Shown in pieces: positions 45,633 to 56,617 of a stretch of DNA of 64,000 nucleotides. The notes beneath the pieces are model-generated. The model ran no database searches and was not told where the DNA came from. It saw only the letters and a list, made by a program, of their open reading frames with translations. Source of the stretch: an uncultured Bacteroidales bacterium (GTDB lineage Bacteria; Bacteroidota; Bacteroidia; Bacteroidales; Muribaculaceae); assembly GCA_946412245.1 (NCBI GenBank), contig CAMKGM010000002.1, positions 1 through 64,000 on the forward strand, in the 5' to 3' direction. The translations under genes were made by a program, and so were the position numbers. Numbering within the stretch: the stretch's first letter is position 1; each line of letters opens with the position of its first letter.

Positions 45633-47918
45633 TTATCCTTCGTAGTCCTGGTCGTTGCGGTTGTCGCGACGGGGTCCGTTGTTGCGCGGTGGGCGACGGT
45701 CGCCGTTGTTGTTGCGACGGGGTCCGCGGTTGTTACCGCCACTGTTGCGATTGCCGCCACCATTGCCACGGTTACCACCGTTGCGGCGCTCCTGATAGCC
45801 CTCGGGCTTTTCTTGCAGGGCGCGCATTGACAGGCGGAACTTGCCGGTCTTCTTGTCGATCTCGATGAGCTTCACGGTCACTTCGTCGCCCTCTTTCAGG
45901 CCGCTGGCTTCCATGTTCTCGAGTCGGTCCCAACTAATCTCGCTGATGTGCAGCAGACCGTCGCGGCCGGGCATAAACTCAACGAATGCACCGAACTCCA
46001 GGATGGAGCGCACGGTACCGGTGTAGATTTGTCCCTCTTCGGGCACTGCGATGATGGCCTTGATGCGGTCAACGGCAGCCTGAATAGAGTCAACGTTGGC
46101 AGCGCTAATCTGGATTTCGCCCTTGCCGTCAATCTCGTCAATCGAGACGCTGGCACCGGTCTCTTCCTGAATGCCTTGAATCACCTCGCCACCCTTGCCA
46201 ATGATGGCACCGATGAACTCTTTGTCGACGGTCATGCTCACGATGCGAGGCACATGAGGCTTGTAGTCGGCACGAGGTTCGGGAATGGCCTCGTTGATGA
46301 GGTTGAGGATGTGGAGGCGGCCTTCTTTAGCCTGGTTCAGAGCCTGCTCGAGTACCTCGTAGGGCAGACCGTCGCACTTGATATCCATTTGAGTGGCGGT
46401 GATACCGTCTTTAGTACCTGTCACCTTGAAGTCCATGTCGCCCAGGTGGTCTTCGTCGCCCAGGATGTCGCTCAGCACAGCGTGCTTCACATTACCCTCG
46501 TCGGTGATGAGACCCATAGCGATACCGGCCACGGGTTTCTTGAGCTTCACGCCGGCGTCGAGCAGTGCCATGCAGCCGGCGCACACAGTAGCCATTGACG
46601 ATGAGCCGTTAGACTCAAGGATGTCGCTCACGATGCGCACGGTGTAGGGGAAGTCCTCGGTGGGAAGCATGCGCTTCAGGGCGCGCCATGCCAGGTGGCC
46701 GTGACCAATCTCGCGACGGCTCACGCCACGGGGAGCCTTGGCCTCGCCGGTTGAGAAGGGCGGGAAGTTATAGTGGAGCAGGAAGCGCTCATCGTAGCGC
46801 TCCAGCACGTTGTCAACGAGTTTCTCGTCGTCCTTGGTGCCCAGTGTGCAGGTTGCCAGCGCCTGTGTCTCGCCACGGGTGAACACAGCCGAACCGTGGG
46901 GGTAGGGCAAGTAGTCGGGCCAGCAGGTGATGGGACGGATGTCGGTGGTCTTGCGACCGTCCAGGCGCACGTGCTCATCGAGGATGCAACGACGCACGGC
47001 ATCGCGCTGCACATCGTGGAAGTAGCGAGCGGCCATCAAGGTCTTCTCCTCGCGCTCCTCTTCGGGAATGGTCTCAAGGAAGTCGTTATAAATTTGGTCA
47101 AACGAGTCGTTGCGCCAGTGCTTGTCGGCATTGCCGGCCTTGGCAATCTCGTAGCACTTGGGATAGCACTCCTCGCGCAGACGTGCCTTGAGTTCCTCGT
47201 CGTCCATCTCGTGGCAATATTCGCGCTTGACGATGCCCAGTTCTTGTGCCATCTCTTTCTGGATGAGGCACATGGGTTTGATAGCGTCGTGAGCGGCCTT
47301 GAGGGCGGCAATCAGGTCTTCTTCCTGAACTTCGTCCATTTCGCCCTCGACCATCATGATGTTATCGTAAGTTGCACCTACCATTAAGTCCATGTCAGCT
47401 TCCTTCATTTGCTCGAAGGTGGGGTTGATGACGAATTCGCCATTGATGCGTGCTACACGCACCTCGGAAATATAGTCCTCGATGGGCACATCGCTCACGG
47501 CGATGGCGGCCGAGGCAGCGAGGCCTGCCAGCGCATCGGGCTGGTCAACGCCGTCGCTCGAGAACATCAGTATGTTCACAAAGGTGTTGGCGTGATAGTT
47601 AGAGGGGAACAGCGGGCGGAGTACGCGGTCAACGAGGCGCGCGGTCAAAATCTCGTAGTCGTTAGCGCGGCCTTCGCGTTTGGTGAAACCGCCGGGATAG
47701 CGGCCATAGGCAGAGTATTTCTCCTTGTATTCAACTTGAAGGGGCATGAAGTCGGTCCCTTCCTCGGCTTCTTTAGCCGAAACAACGGTGGCGAGCAACA
47801 TCGTGTTGCCCATTCTCAATTCAACAGCTCCATCGGCTTGCTTGGCAAGCTTTCCAGTTTCGAGGGTGATTTCGCGTCCGTCACCCAGGACGATGGTTTT
47901 TTTAGTAGGTGTAAACAT
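45633..47918 (-). CDS. pnp: Polyribonucleotide nucleotidyltransferase with Gly/Arg/Asn-rich tail
   Basis: [44 protein letters not shown]1 domain; start at 47918 supported by promoter TAACTTTG at 47960-47967. Confidence 0.96.
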   Translation of the reverse strand: MFTPTKKTIVLGDGREITLETGKLAKQADGAVELRMGNTMLLATVVSAKEAEEGTDFMPLQVEYKEKYSAYGRYPGGFTKREGRANDYEILTARLVDRVLRPLFPSNYHANTFVNILMFSSDGVDQPDALAGLAASAAIAVSDVPIEDYISEVRVARINGEFVINPTFEQMKEADMDLMVGATYDNIMMVEGEMDEVQEEDLIAALKAAHDAIKPMCLIQKEMAQELGIVKREYCHEMDDEELKARLREECYPKCYEIAKAGNADKHWRNDSFDQIYNDFLETIPEEEREEKTLMAARYFHDVQRDAVRRCILDEHVRLDGRKTTDIRPITCWPDYLPYPHGSAVFTRGETQALATCTLGTKDDEKLVDNVLERYDERFLLHYNFPPFSTGEAKAPRGVSRREIGHGHLAWRALKRMLPTEDFPYTVRIVSDILESNGSSSMATVCAGCMALLDAGVKLKKPVAGIAMGLITDEGNVKHAVLSDILGDEDHLGDMDFKVTGTKDGITATQMDIKCDGLPYEVLEQALNQAKEGRLHILNLINEAIPEPRADYKPHVPRIVSMTVDKEFIGAIIGKGGEVIQGIQEETGASVSIDEIDGKGEIQISAANVDSIQAAVDRIKAIIAVPEEGQIYTGTVRSILEFGAFVEFMPGRDGLLHISEISWDRLENMEASGLKEGDEVTVKLIEIDKKTGKFRLSMRALQEKPEGYQERRNGGNRGNGGGNRNSGGNNRGPRRNNNGDRRPPRNNGPRRDNRNDQDYEG

Positions 47919-47959
47919 AAAATGAGTTATATAGATAATATCTTCTTGTAAAAATCGTG

Positions 47960-47967
47960 CAAAGTTA
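47960..47967 (-). promoter_or_regulatory. -7 element TAACTTTG of pnp
   Basis: caaagtta on + strand. Confidence 0.55.
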
Positions 47968-48079
47968 CGCATTATTTTTCACATTCACAATTCTTTATTT
48001 AGTATCTACTAAAAAACAAACCCAAACCGGTCGACAGACCGATTTGGGTTAAGCTTTTGCACTAAAAAATACTGCGTGA

Positions 48080-48352
48080 TTATTTCACGGCTTTAGCAAG
48101 AGCGGCACCGGCTTTGAATTTCACCACCTTCTTGGCAGCGATTTTGATCTTAGCCTTAGTAGCGGGGTTAGTACCCATGCGAGCGGGTTTCTTCTTAACA
48201 TCGAAAGTACCGAAGCCGATGAGCGCTACTTTGTCGCCTTTCTTCAGAGTTTTGGTTACTGCGTCAAGTGTTGCTTCGAGAGCAGCCTTAGCTTGAACTT
48301 TTGTTAATTTAGCGTCGTTAGCGATAGCATTAACTAATTCTGTCTTGTTCAT
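48080..48352 (-). CDS. HU family DNA-binding protein
   Basis: MNKTELVNAIANDAKLTKVQAKAALEATLDAV, GFGTFDVKKKPARMGTNPAT. Confidence 0.96.
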   Translation of the reverse strand: MNKTELVNAIANDAKLTKVQAKAALEATLDAVTKTLKKGDKVALIGFGTFDVKKKPARMGTNPATKAKIKIAAKKVVKFKAGAALAKAVK

Positions 48353-48560
48353 AACAATTGAAATTTTAGAATATTACAAATATAGGTTATAGGTGTTTAG
48401 TACCGCAAATATAGTCAATCAGCCGTTGAAAACAAAAAAAATCGCAAAAAAAAATCAAATTTTACTGAAAAATCCCCGAAAAAGTAGTAAAAGGTAGCAT
48501 AATATGTAGTTTTTCATTACTTTTGTTCCGTGTTTCACATGCTTAACGAGAAATATATTT

Positions 48561-49340
48561 ATGGCTTATAATACAAACAGGAGCGGCTCGTTTTTCAGCT
48601 CGATGCCGGTAGTGGTGAAGAACCTTTTGATCATCAATGTGCTCGTGTGGCTTGCCACGATGGTGCTCAAGGCACGCGGCATAGTTGACCTGAACGATAC
48701 GCTGGCTCTGCACTATTGGCGAGCCGACGATTTCTTGCCCACGCAGTTCTTTACTTACATGTTCATGCACGACTCGAGCAGTTGGCAGAGCGGACTGATT
48801 CATTTGTTCTGCAATATGTTCAACTTGTGGATGTTCGGCACCTTGCTGGAGCGCGTGTTCGGCACCAAGCGTTTTCTGTTCTACTATGTGATGTGTGGAC
48901 TGGGTGCGGCATTTGTGCAAGAGATTGTGTGGCAACTGACCTGGACGGGCGATTTCTTTGCCAACATTCAAGCAGGCGGCACTCACATTGGCGCCGACGA
49001 GGCCGAGATGCTCTATCGGAGCGGTCAGCTCAATCACCTGGTGCCCAGTTTCTACAATATGCTCATCACGGTGGGAGCCTCGGGAGCGGTGTTTGGCTTG
49101 CTACTCGCCTTTGGCATGACGTTCCCCAATATGCGCATGTACATTATTCCCTTCCCGTTCCCCATCAAGGCCAAGTGGATGGTGATAGGTTACGGTGCGA
49201 TTGAGTTGTTCCTGGGAGTGTCGCACACGATGAGCAGTGTAGCGCACTATGCCCACTTGGGTGGCATGCTGTTTGGCATCGTGATATTGCTGTACTGGAA
49301 AAAGAAAGGAATCTTGAACAATAGTAGCTCATGGCAATAG
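48561..49340 (+). CDS. Rhomboid family intramembrane serine protease
   Basis: HLFCNMFNLWMFG, VGASGAVFGLLLAFG, HLGGMLFG. Confidence 0.92.
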   Translation: MAYNTNRSGSFFSSMPVVVKNLLIINVLVWLATMVLKARGIVDLNDTLALHYWRADDFLPTQFFTYMFMHDSSSWQSGLIHLFCNMFNLWMFGTLLERVFGTKRFLFYYVMCGLGAAFVQEIVWQLTWTGDFFANIQAGGTHIGADEAEMLYRSGQLNHLVPSFYNMLITVGASGAVFGLLLAFGMTFPNMRMYIIPFPFPIKAKWMVIGYGAIELFLGVSHTMSSVAHYAHLGGMLFGIVILLYWKKKGILNNSSSWQ

Positions 49341-50224
49341 TTGACGAACTCAAGCAGCGTTTTCGCGCGGGGTCTATTCTTGTGCGGATTATATATATTA
49401 ATGTGGCGATTTTTCTCGCATTGAGAATCGCCGCGTTGCTTGCGTTGTTCTTCAACGTTACGGCGCTGGAGGTGGTTCAGTGGGTTGAGGTTCCCAGCGG
49501 AGAGTTGCTGCTCAGGCGTCCGTGGACGTTGTTTACCTATATGTTCTCGCACTACGACCTGCTGCACATACTGTTCAATATGTTGTGGCTCTACTGGTTG
49601 GGTCGCATCTTTATGGAATATTTCACAGCCAAGCAACTGGGTGCGCTCTATGTGCTGGGCGGGCTCATGGGTGCCGCGCTGTTTTGGGTGGCCTACGCCG
49701 TGTTGCCGTATTTCGACGGCAAGATGGGCTTGCTCATAGGCGCCTCGGCCTCGGTCATGGCCATCGTAGTGGCGGTGGCGGTGTATGTTCCGCATTATCA
49801 GATTAACCTGCTGTTTCTGGGTGCGGTGTCGCTCAAGTGGGTAGCCATCATCACGGTGGTGATAGACCTGCTGAGCGTGGGCGATGGCAACCTGGGCGGC
49901 CAAGTGGCACACTTGGGCGGAGCCCTGATGGGAGTACTGTTCGGCCTGCTGATGCGCAAGGGTCATGACTGCACTGCGTGGCTCAACCGCTCGATTGACG
50001 CGCTGGTGTCGCTGTTCAGTAGCAAGCGCGGTCCCAAAATGCCGCGTCAGCCTAAGCAGCAGAAGCAGGCGGCGCCTCGTTCGCAAGAAACCCGCAAAAC
50101 GGCCACATCGGTTCCTGATGAGGACGAGATTGACAAGATACTGGACAAACTCAAGCAGTCGGGTTACGGTGCGTTGAGCGACGAGGAAAAGGAACGATTG
50201 TTTATGGCATCAAGAAAGCGTTGA
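49331..50224 (+). CDS. Second rhomboid family protease with C-terminal extension
   Basis: HILFNMLWLYWLG, IGASASVMAIVVA, HLGGALMG; overlaps first rhomboid. Confidence 0.9.
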   Translation: MAIVDELKQRFRAGSILVRIIYINVAIFLALRIAALLALFFNVTALEVVQWVEVPSGELLLRRPWTLFTYMFSHYDLLHILFNMLWLYWLGRIFMEYFTAKQLGALYVLGGLMGAALFWVAYAVLPYFDGKMGLLIGASASVMAIVVAVAVYVPHYQINLLFLGAVSLKWVAIITVVIDLLSVGDGNLGGQVAHLGGALMGVLFGLLMRKGHDCTAWLNRSIDALVSLFSSKRGPKMPRQPKQQKQAAPRSQETRKTATSVPDEDEIDKILDKLKQSGYGALSDEEKERLFMASRKR

Positions 50225-50226
50225 CG

Positions 50227-51381
50227 ATGGAAGAAAGAAAGAAAAGCAAACTCAGACGCATAGTCAAGGTGGTGTGCATCATCGCTACCATCTTCATCTC
50301 GGCATTGCTGGTGCTCTCGGCCTACGGAGGACTGGTCGACCCCACCAAGACCTCGATTTTCGCTTTCATTACACTCACTTTCCCGTTCTTGCTGGGACTG
50401 ACGCTGTTCATCGCGTTCTTGTGGTTCATTGTGCTGCGCTGGCGCGTGGCACTGATTCCGCTGGTGGCTGTCGCCGTTTCGTGGCCCGCGGTGCGCACGG
50501 TGAGCCCGCTGAACATCACCTCACACAAGATAACGGCTCGTGAAGACTCAACTAAATTCACCGTGCTGAGTTATAATGTGATGAACTTTGAGAAGAAGAA
50601 CGCGCTGACCCACTTTGAGGGCGCTCGCACCCTGCAGTACATCATGGAGAGCAATGCCGATGTGGTGATGTTGCAAGAGGGTTCCTTGTCGATTGACATC
50701 AATAACTTGCCGCTGCTCAAGCCCTATATGAAAGAGTTCAAGAAGCGCTATCCCTATCGCTCGCATGGCTATCACGACCAGGTGATACTGTCCAAGCACC
50801 CTTACACGGCTGTCGAGGACTCGACCATCAAGGAGGGCTTCGCCTCGCCCGACGAACCGCTGAGTATGTATCATTTCTATGCGCGTGCCTACGATGTTCT
50901 CGTGCCCGGCCACACCGTCAGGTTCATCAATTTGCACCTGTCGTCGATGATGCTCTCGCAAGAAGATGTGAAGGCCTACGTCGACATCACCAACCTCAAC
51001 GACCAGCCCACCCGGCGCGAGCTCTCGACCATGCGCTACTCTGTGATGACCAAGATAAGCCTCGCCTTCAAGAAGCACGCTCAAGAGGCACGCATCATCA
51101 GGCACGTGATTGACCAGAGCGGTGAGAATGTGATTGTGTGCGGTGACTTCAACGATGTGCCCATGTCGTTCACTTACCGCACCATCAAGGGCGACGACAT
51201 GCGCGATGCTTATAGCGACTGCGCCTTCGGGCCGGTGAACACCTTCCGCGACAATCGTCTCTACTTCAAGATTGACCACATATTGTATCGCGGCGACATG
51301 AAAGCCGTTGACTGCCGGGTGGACAAGAAAGGCGATAGCGACCACTATCCGCAAATTGCAACCTTCGTCTGGAAAAACTAA
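50227..51381 (+). CDS. Endonuclease/exonuclease/phosphatase family membrane protein
   Basis: TVLSYNVMNFE, VMLQEGS, VIVCGDFNDVPMSFTYRTI, KIDHILY, SDHYPQIATF. Confidence 0.9.
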   Translation: MEERKKSKLRRIVKVVCIIATIFISALLVLSAYGGLVDPTKTSIFAFITLTFPFLLGLTLFIAFLWFIVLRWRVALIPLVAVAVSWPAVRTVSPLNITSHKITAREDSTKFTVLSYNVMNFEKKNALTHFEGARTLQYIMESNADVVMLQEGSLSIDINNLPLLKPYMKEFKKRYPYRSHGYHDQVILSKHPYTAVEDSTIKEGFASPDEPLSMYHFYARAYDVLVPGHTVRFINLHLSSMMLSQEDVKAYVDITNLNDQPTRRELSTMRYSVMTKISLAFKKHAQEARIIRHVIDQSGENVIVCGDFNDVPMSFTYRTIKGDDMRDAYSDCAFGPVNTFRDNRLYFKIDHILYRGDMKAVDCRVDKKGDSDHYPQIATFVWKN

Positions 51382-51405
51382 TTAATAATCAATATACCGT
51401 TATCT

Positions 51406-53526
51406 ATGAAACGAATTGTATCACTCGCCGTTATCGTTGCCTGCTTCACATTGCTGGCAACCGGCGCAAAAAAGAAGAATGTGAAAGCTAACGAAAACCC
51501 CTTCCTGGCCCCCTATGCCTACAAGTATGAGATTCCTCCTTTCGAGAGAATCAAACTCTCGCACTACTTGCCCGCTCTGCAAGCCGGCATTGAGCAGCAA
51601 AACAAGGAGATTGCCGATATTGTGAACAATCCGGCAACACCCACGTTTGAGAACACCGTGCTGGCGCTGGATAACAGCGGCGAGATTCTCTCAAAGGTGG
51701 GCGGCGTGTTCTTTGCGTTGAGCGAGAGCGATGCCACACCCGAGATGCAGGAGCTGGCCGAGAAACTCTCGCCCATGTTCACTGCACAGAGCGATGAGAT
51801 GTATATGAACTTGGGGCTGTTCCGCAAAATCAAGGCTGTCTATGACAATGCCGATGCGCTAGGACTGAACTATGTTCAGAAACGACTCACTGAGAAGTAC
51901 TACAAGCGCTTTGTGCGCAACGGCGCACTGCTTTCGCCCGCCTTGCAAGACACGCTCAAGGCCATCAACTCGCGCCTGGCTACCGTACAGCTTGCCTTTG
52001 GCAACAACATCATGCACGAGATTGCCAACAATGTGATTTACGTTGACGACGCGGCCCGCCTGTCAGGACTCTCGCAGTCGACTATCGACGACGCTGCCGC
52101 ACTGGCCGCCAAGAACGGACAACCCGGCAAGTGGGCGTTCACCGCAACTGCCGCCACTCGCCTGGCTGTGCTCACCAACGCCGACAACCGCGAACTGCGC
52201 AAGCAGATGTATGAAACCTACACCAACACCGCCAGCCGTGCCAATGAGTGGGACAACAGCAAGAATATCAATGAAATTCTGCAATTGCGTCAGCGCAAGG
52301 CTAAATTGCTGGGATTCGACACCTTTGCCGACTATGCGACCGACCCCGTGATGGCCAAGACCGTGAATGCCGCTGAGGAACTGCTGCTCCAAATCTGGTG
52401 GCCTGCCATCAAGAAGGTGGACGAGGAAGTGGCCGACATGCAGAAGTATGCCACCGCCCATGGTGCCAACTTCACCATTGCCCCCTGGGACTATTACTAC
52501 TATGCCGCCAAGGTTAAGGCCGAGCGCTACGCCTTCAGCGAGGACGATGTGCGTCCCTACTTTGAGCTCAATAGCGTGGTCAAGAATGGTTTGTTCTATA
52601 TTGCTAACAAGCTCTACGGCCTCACCTTCACTGAGATGAAGGATGCGCCCAAATATAACCCCGAGGTGACTGTCTATGATGTGAAAGATGCCCAGGGCAA
52701 GCACATCGCCGTGTTCATGACCGACTACTATCCCCGTGCTACCAAGGCTCAGGGCGCATGGATGAACGAGATGCTCACCGAGTATAACTACAACGGAACG
52801 AGCGTGCGTCCCATCGTGTATAACGTGGGTAGCTTCACTCCTCCCACCAAGAACACTCCCTCGCTGCTCACCCTTGACGAGGTCGAGACCGCTTTCCATG
52901 AGTTTGGCCACGCACTGCACGGCATGATTACCACCGCACCGTTCCGCGGCATTGCCGGCACCAATGTTGACCGTGACTTGGTAGAGATGCCCTCGCAGCT
53001 CAACGAGCACTGGGCTTATGTGCCTGAGGTGCTCAAGAACTATGCCCGCCACTACAAGACCGGCGAGGTTATTCCTCAAGAATTGCTCGACAAGATTTTG
53101 GCTTCTCGCAAGTTTAACCAGGGCTTTATGACCACCGAGCTGGTGGGAGCTGCTCTGCTCGACATCGAGTGGCACAAACTTGACTGGTGCAAAGACATTG
53201 ACGTGAAGGGCTTTGAGAACTATGTCTCGAAGAAACTGCACAAACCCGCTATGGTTGAGTATCGCTACCGCAGCCCCTACTTCAAGCACATCTTCGACAG
53301 CGACCAGTATGCCACGGGTTACTACACCTATCTGTGGTCGCAAGTGCTGGAGGCCGATGCTTGGGAACGCTTTGCTCCCGATCCCATGAACAAGCAGACG
53401 GCTGCCGACTATCGTCGTTACATTTTGGAAGCCGGCGACACCGACGACGCCATGACCCTCTACAAGAAGTTCCGCGGTCAGGAGCCCGATGCCGATGCAC
53501 TGCTGCGCAACCGTGGCCTGAAGTAA
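51406..53526 (+). CDS. M3 family metallopeptidase (peptidyl-dipeptidase Dcp-like), exported
   Basis: FHEFGHALHGM zinc motif, signal peptide. Confidence 0.95.
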   Translation: MKRIVSLAVIVACFTLLATGAKKKNVKANENPFLAPYAYKYEIPPFERIKLSHYLPALQAGIEQQNKEIADIVNNPATPTFENTVLALDNSGEILSKVGGVFFALSESDATPEMQELAEKLSPMFTAQSDEMYMNLGLFRKIKAVYDNADALGLNYVQKRLTEKYYKRFVRNGALLSPALQDTLKAINSRLATVQLAFGNNIMHEIANNVIYVDDAARLSGLSQSTIDDAAALAAKNGQPGKWAFTATAATRLAVLTNADNRELRKQMYETYTNTASRANEWDNSKNINEILQLRQRKAKLLGFDTFADYATDPVMAKTVNAAEELLLQIWWPAIKKVDEEVADMQKYATAHGANFTIAPWDYYYYAAKVKAERYAFSEDDVRPYFELNSVVKNGLFYIANKLYGLTFTEMKDAPKYNPEVTVYDVKDAQGKHIAVFMTDYYPRATKAQGAWMNEMLTEYNYNGTSVRPIVYNVGSFTPPTKNTPSLLTLDEVETAFHEFGHALHGMITTAPFRGIAGTNVDRDLVEMPSQLNEHWAYVPEVLKNYARHYKTGEVIPQELLDKILASRKFNQGFMTTELVGAALLDIEWHKLDWCKDIDVKGFENYVSKKLHKPAMVEYRYRSPYFKHIFDSDQYATGYYTYLWSQVLEADAWERFAPDPMNKQTAADYRRYILEAGDTDDAMTLYKKFRGQEPDADALLRNRGLK

Positions 53527-53846
53527 ACAAGAGCAACCAGCAGGGGGCACTGGAGAGGTTGAAATCCCCCTAAACCTGTTGGTGCTATTGAAATAACCAC
53601 TAATAAGGGTGCGACCCAATCACGGCCGCACCCTTGTAGTGTAGATTTATCGGCAAGTTTCAATAATAAGCAGGTGAGTAAATAGTGGTTTTTGCCGATA
53701 ACGGCAAGAAATGGAGGTTTAAAAGCAATCTGTTTTGTTAGTTCAAGATGTTTTTCCTAAATTTGTAATCGATTGTTAGGCAATCATCAGCAATCATGAG
53801 TTTGGTGATTATTTAATCGGAACAAGAACTGCAAAAAATATATCGC

Positions 53847-56513
53847 ATGAAACGAATTATTACTTTAATGGCTCTGGTGCTGGCGGTCATGGTGCATGCT
53901 GCTGCAGCCACCTACTATGGTTTTTATTTGGGAGGTGTGAAAGTGACCAGTGACAACTGCAACAACATCACCGGTAGCAACATCACCGCTTATGGCTCGA
54001 CTTATCCGTATTCGGCGGTGTATGACCCTTCGACCAAGACGCTGACGCTGAACAATGTGTCAATTGAACGCTCGGGAAGCTACAATCGCGCGATACTTAA
54101 CGAATCGTGTGCCGGGCTTACGGTTGTGTTTGAGGGGGGAAACCGGATGGAGGCTGAGGATTCGTCGCCCCTGAGGTTTAACGCTGCCACTACCATCACT
54201 TCGCCTAATGGTTATGTGACTGTTTCAGGCGGCTCAGAAGATGCCATCACAGTGGGTAGCGGAGCGTCGCTCACCATCACAGACGCGATGATTAGAGTCT
54301 ATTCCTATTCGCACGGCATCATAGGCGACACGGGCAATGAAACGCTCGTTATCAGAGAGTCGAACGTTGATGTCAAGTGCGAGAATGATGATTATAATTC
54401 GCTTCGAGATTTTAAGTCGCTGTCAGTGAATAGTTCGCGTGTTTCGCTCAGAACATCCAGGCTTGCTCCGGCAGTTGTCAATCTCAAGGCTTTCACGATG
54501 TCGGGCGACCGAATGTGCACACTGATGCAGACCTTTGACGCGCAGAAGAAAACCTTTGTTTTTCCGGGTGGTGGAACCAGTTACTACGGCTACATCGCGC
54601 CGGCCGTCGCCTTTAGTGACCGCAGTGTGTTCCCTGACGAGAACTTCGCCAATGAGCTCTCGCCACCGTCGGGTCTCATCCTTGATGACTACAAGATGCA
54701 ATACATCGTCTTGCCCTCGAAGCACCATGCCGGCACAGCAGGTGGTCAATGGAAGATTTTAGGTCCTCTCTCCAAGAACATCTACTCGCTCAAGGGGATT
54801 GAATATGTCACCGACCTTCAGGAACTGTATTGCGATAGCCTCCAGCTCACCAGTCTTGATCTGAGTGCCAACACCAAGTTGAAAACCCTGTGGTGCTCGG
54901 TCAACAAGCTCACCACGCTCACGCTGCCCGACAGCAATTTGCTCACCACACTCCATTGCGACCATAACCGGCTCACTTCGCTTGACTTGAGCAAGTACAT
55001 CATGCTGGAAGATTTGCGCTGCAACTCCAACCCGCTCACAACGCTCAACATCACGGCTTCGCGCTTTCACCTGGCCTCGTTGCGTTGCGACAGTTGCAAC
55101 TTGAGCTCGCTTGATTTGTCGCAACACGTCATCTTGAAGACACTGCGCTGCAACGATAACAAGCTGAAGAGCCTCAGTCTGCCCAACAGTGAATCGCTGC
55201 TGGAATATATGGACTGCAGCAATAATCAGCTCACGACACTCAACGTAACGGGTACGAAATTTCTTCAGGACCTCAATTGCAGCAATAATCAGCTCACGAC
55301 ACTCGCAACCTATAATTTACCACAACTCACCAAACTGCAGTGCCAGAACAACCGCATAGCGAGTTTGGATTTGACCAAAAACTCCGAGCTTGTGGAGCTT
55401 GATTGCTCGAACAATCAGTTAACAACGCTCAACTTCACATGGTGCACAAAACTGGGCAACACCATTAAATGCTATGGCAATCAAATCACGGGCGACGGCA
55501 TGACTCAGCTGGTGGAGAGTCTGCCTAACTCGCCCTATACGAGCAACCTCTTCTTCGCGAATCATCAGGATCCGAACGAGGGCAATAGTGCCAAAGCCTT
55601 GCAAGTCACTAACGCTAAAGCTAAAAGGTGGAACCTTTGTCACCTGCTGCCCAAAGACACTGAATACACCGCCATTGAACTCGAATGCTATCCTACCGGC
55701 GTGACTATCGCGGGCCATCCCATCTCGGCGTGTTATTGTGGCTATATTGGCCAAAAGGACCTGTCTCCCCTTTTTGACGAGTTGAGCGGGACAGTGAAAT
55801 ACAATCCCCAAGCTTATATTCTCACGCTCGACAATGCCACCATCACACATCCCAACCGTGGCATTGATGTGGGGAAAGAGTTCACGGTGTTTATCATAAA
55901 ACTGAAGGGAACCAATGCAATCAACCACTCTTCGTCGGGTGGCATAGCTATCAATTTGCACAATGTAGTCAATCATTATATTAATGGAGATGGCACGCTA
56001 AACATCAGTGTACCTGACGGGACAACGGCATCTGCCGCCATTTATCTCGAGAATTACACCGAAGCAACTAACCACAGGCTGCACATCGAAGACTGCACCA
56101 TGAATGTGAGCGGCCGTGCCGAGATTCTTGAAATTGATGGCAACAACAACCTCACAATCGACAATGCCACTTTGCGCATGTCGAACGGCAGCATCTCTGT
56201 GGGTAATAATGTGGAACTCGTCGACTGTTACATCAGCAAGCCCGCAGGTGGCCATATAGTGGGAGGCAGTTTGTGTGCGGCAGGTTCAAATAGCTATTTC
56301 ACCGGCGAGATTGAGATATTGCCGGGCGCCGGATTCATCAAGGGCGATGTGAATGGCGACGGTGCTGTGAACGTGAGTGATGTCACCGCGCTGGTCAACA
56401 TGATTCTAGGCACTCTGCCCAAGGACGAGGCGCGTGCCGATGTGAATGGCGACGGAGTCGTGAATGTGAGCGATGTCACTGCTTTGGTCAACATCATCTT
56501 GGGCGTTAGCTAG
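53847..56513 (+). CDS. LRR (internalin-like NNQLTTLN repeats) secreted protein with C-terminal dockerin pair
   Basis: LDCSNNQLTTLN repeats; GDVNGDGAVNVSDVTALVNMILG...ADVNGDGVVNVSDVTALVNIILG. Confidence 0.9.
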   Translation: MKRIITLMALVLAVMVHAAAATYYGFYLGGVKVTSDNCNNITGSNITAYGSTYPYSAVYDPSTKTLTLNNVSIERSGSYNRAILNESCAGLTVVFEGGNRMEAEDSSPLRFNAATTITSPNGYVTVSGGSEDAITVGSGASLTITDAMIRVYSYSHGIIGDTGNETLVIRESNVDVKCENDDYNSLRDFKSLSVNSSRVSLRTSRLAPAVVNLKAFTMSGDRMCTLMQTFDAQKKTFVFPGGGTSYYGYIAPAVAFSDRSVFPDENFANELSPPSGLILDDYKMQYIVLPSKHHAGTAGGQWKILGPLSKNIYSLKGIEYVTDLQELYCDSLQLTSLDLSANTKLKTLWCSVNKLTTLTLPDSNLLTTLHCDHNRLTSLDLSKYIMLEDLRCNSNPLTTLNITASRFHLASLRCDSCNLSSLDLSQHVILKTLRCNDNKLKSLSLPNSESLLEYMDCSNNQLTTLNVTGTKFLQDLNCSNNQLTTLATYNLPQLTKLQCQNNRIASLDLTKNSELVELDCSNNQLTTLNFTWCTKLGNTIKCYGNQITGDGMTQLVESLPNSPYTSNLFFANHQDPNEGNSAKALQVTNAKAKRWNLCHLLPKDTEYTAIELECYPTGVTIAGHPISACYCGYIGQKDLSPLFDELSGTVKYNPQAYILTLDNATITHPNRGIDVGKEFTVFIIKLKGTNAINHSSSGGIAINLHNVVNHYINGDGTLNISVPDGTTASAAIYLENYTEATNHRLHIEDCTMNVSGRAEILEIDGNNNLTIDNATLRMSNGSISVGNNVELVDCYISKPAGGHIVGGSLCAAGSNSYFTGEIEILPGAGFIKGDVNGDGAVNVSDVTALVNMILGTLPKDEARADVNGDGVVNVSDVTALVNIILGVS

Positions 56514-56617
56514 TTTTTTTAGGGATGTTTTTCCACTCTTTAAGATTTGGTGACTACTTCCCAATGCCCCAAATTAAATCGCTAATTTTGCATGGAAATT
56601 AAATGTGTTAAATCAAT

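Noticed and set aside
45633-45830. GC-rich repetitive stretch and [20 protein letters not shown]
   Set aside because: Antisense reading of the Gly/Arg/Asn-rich C-terminal tail of PNPase.
52063-53619. 518-aa ORF antisense to the M3 peptidase
   Set aside because: Sense ORF has clear family motifs and signal peptide; the antisense frame is a GC/codon-bias artefact with no recognisable domain.
55215-55303. Exact repeats tgcagcaataatcagctcacgacactc
   Set aside because: They are within LRR coding repeats (SNNQLTTL) and explained by the protein repeat.
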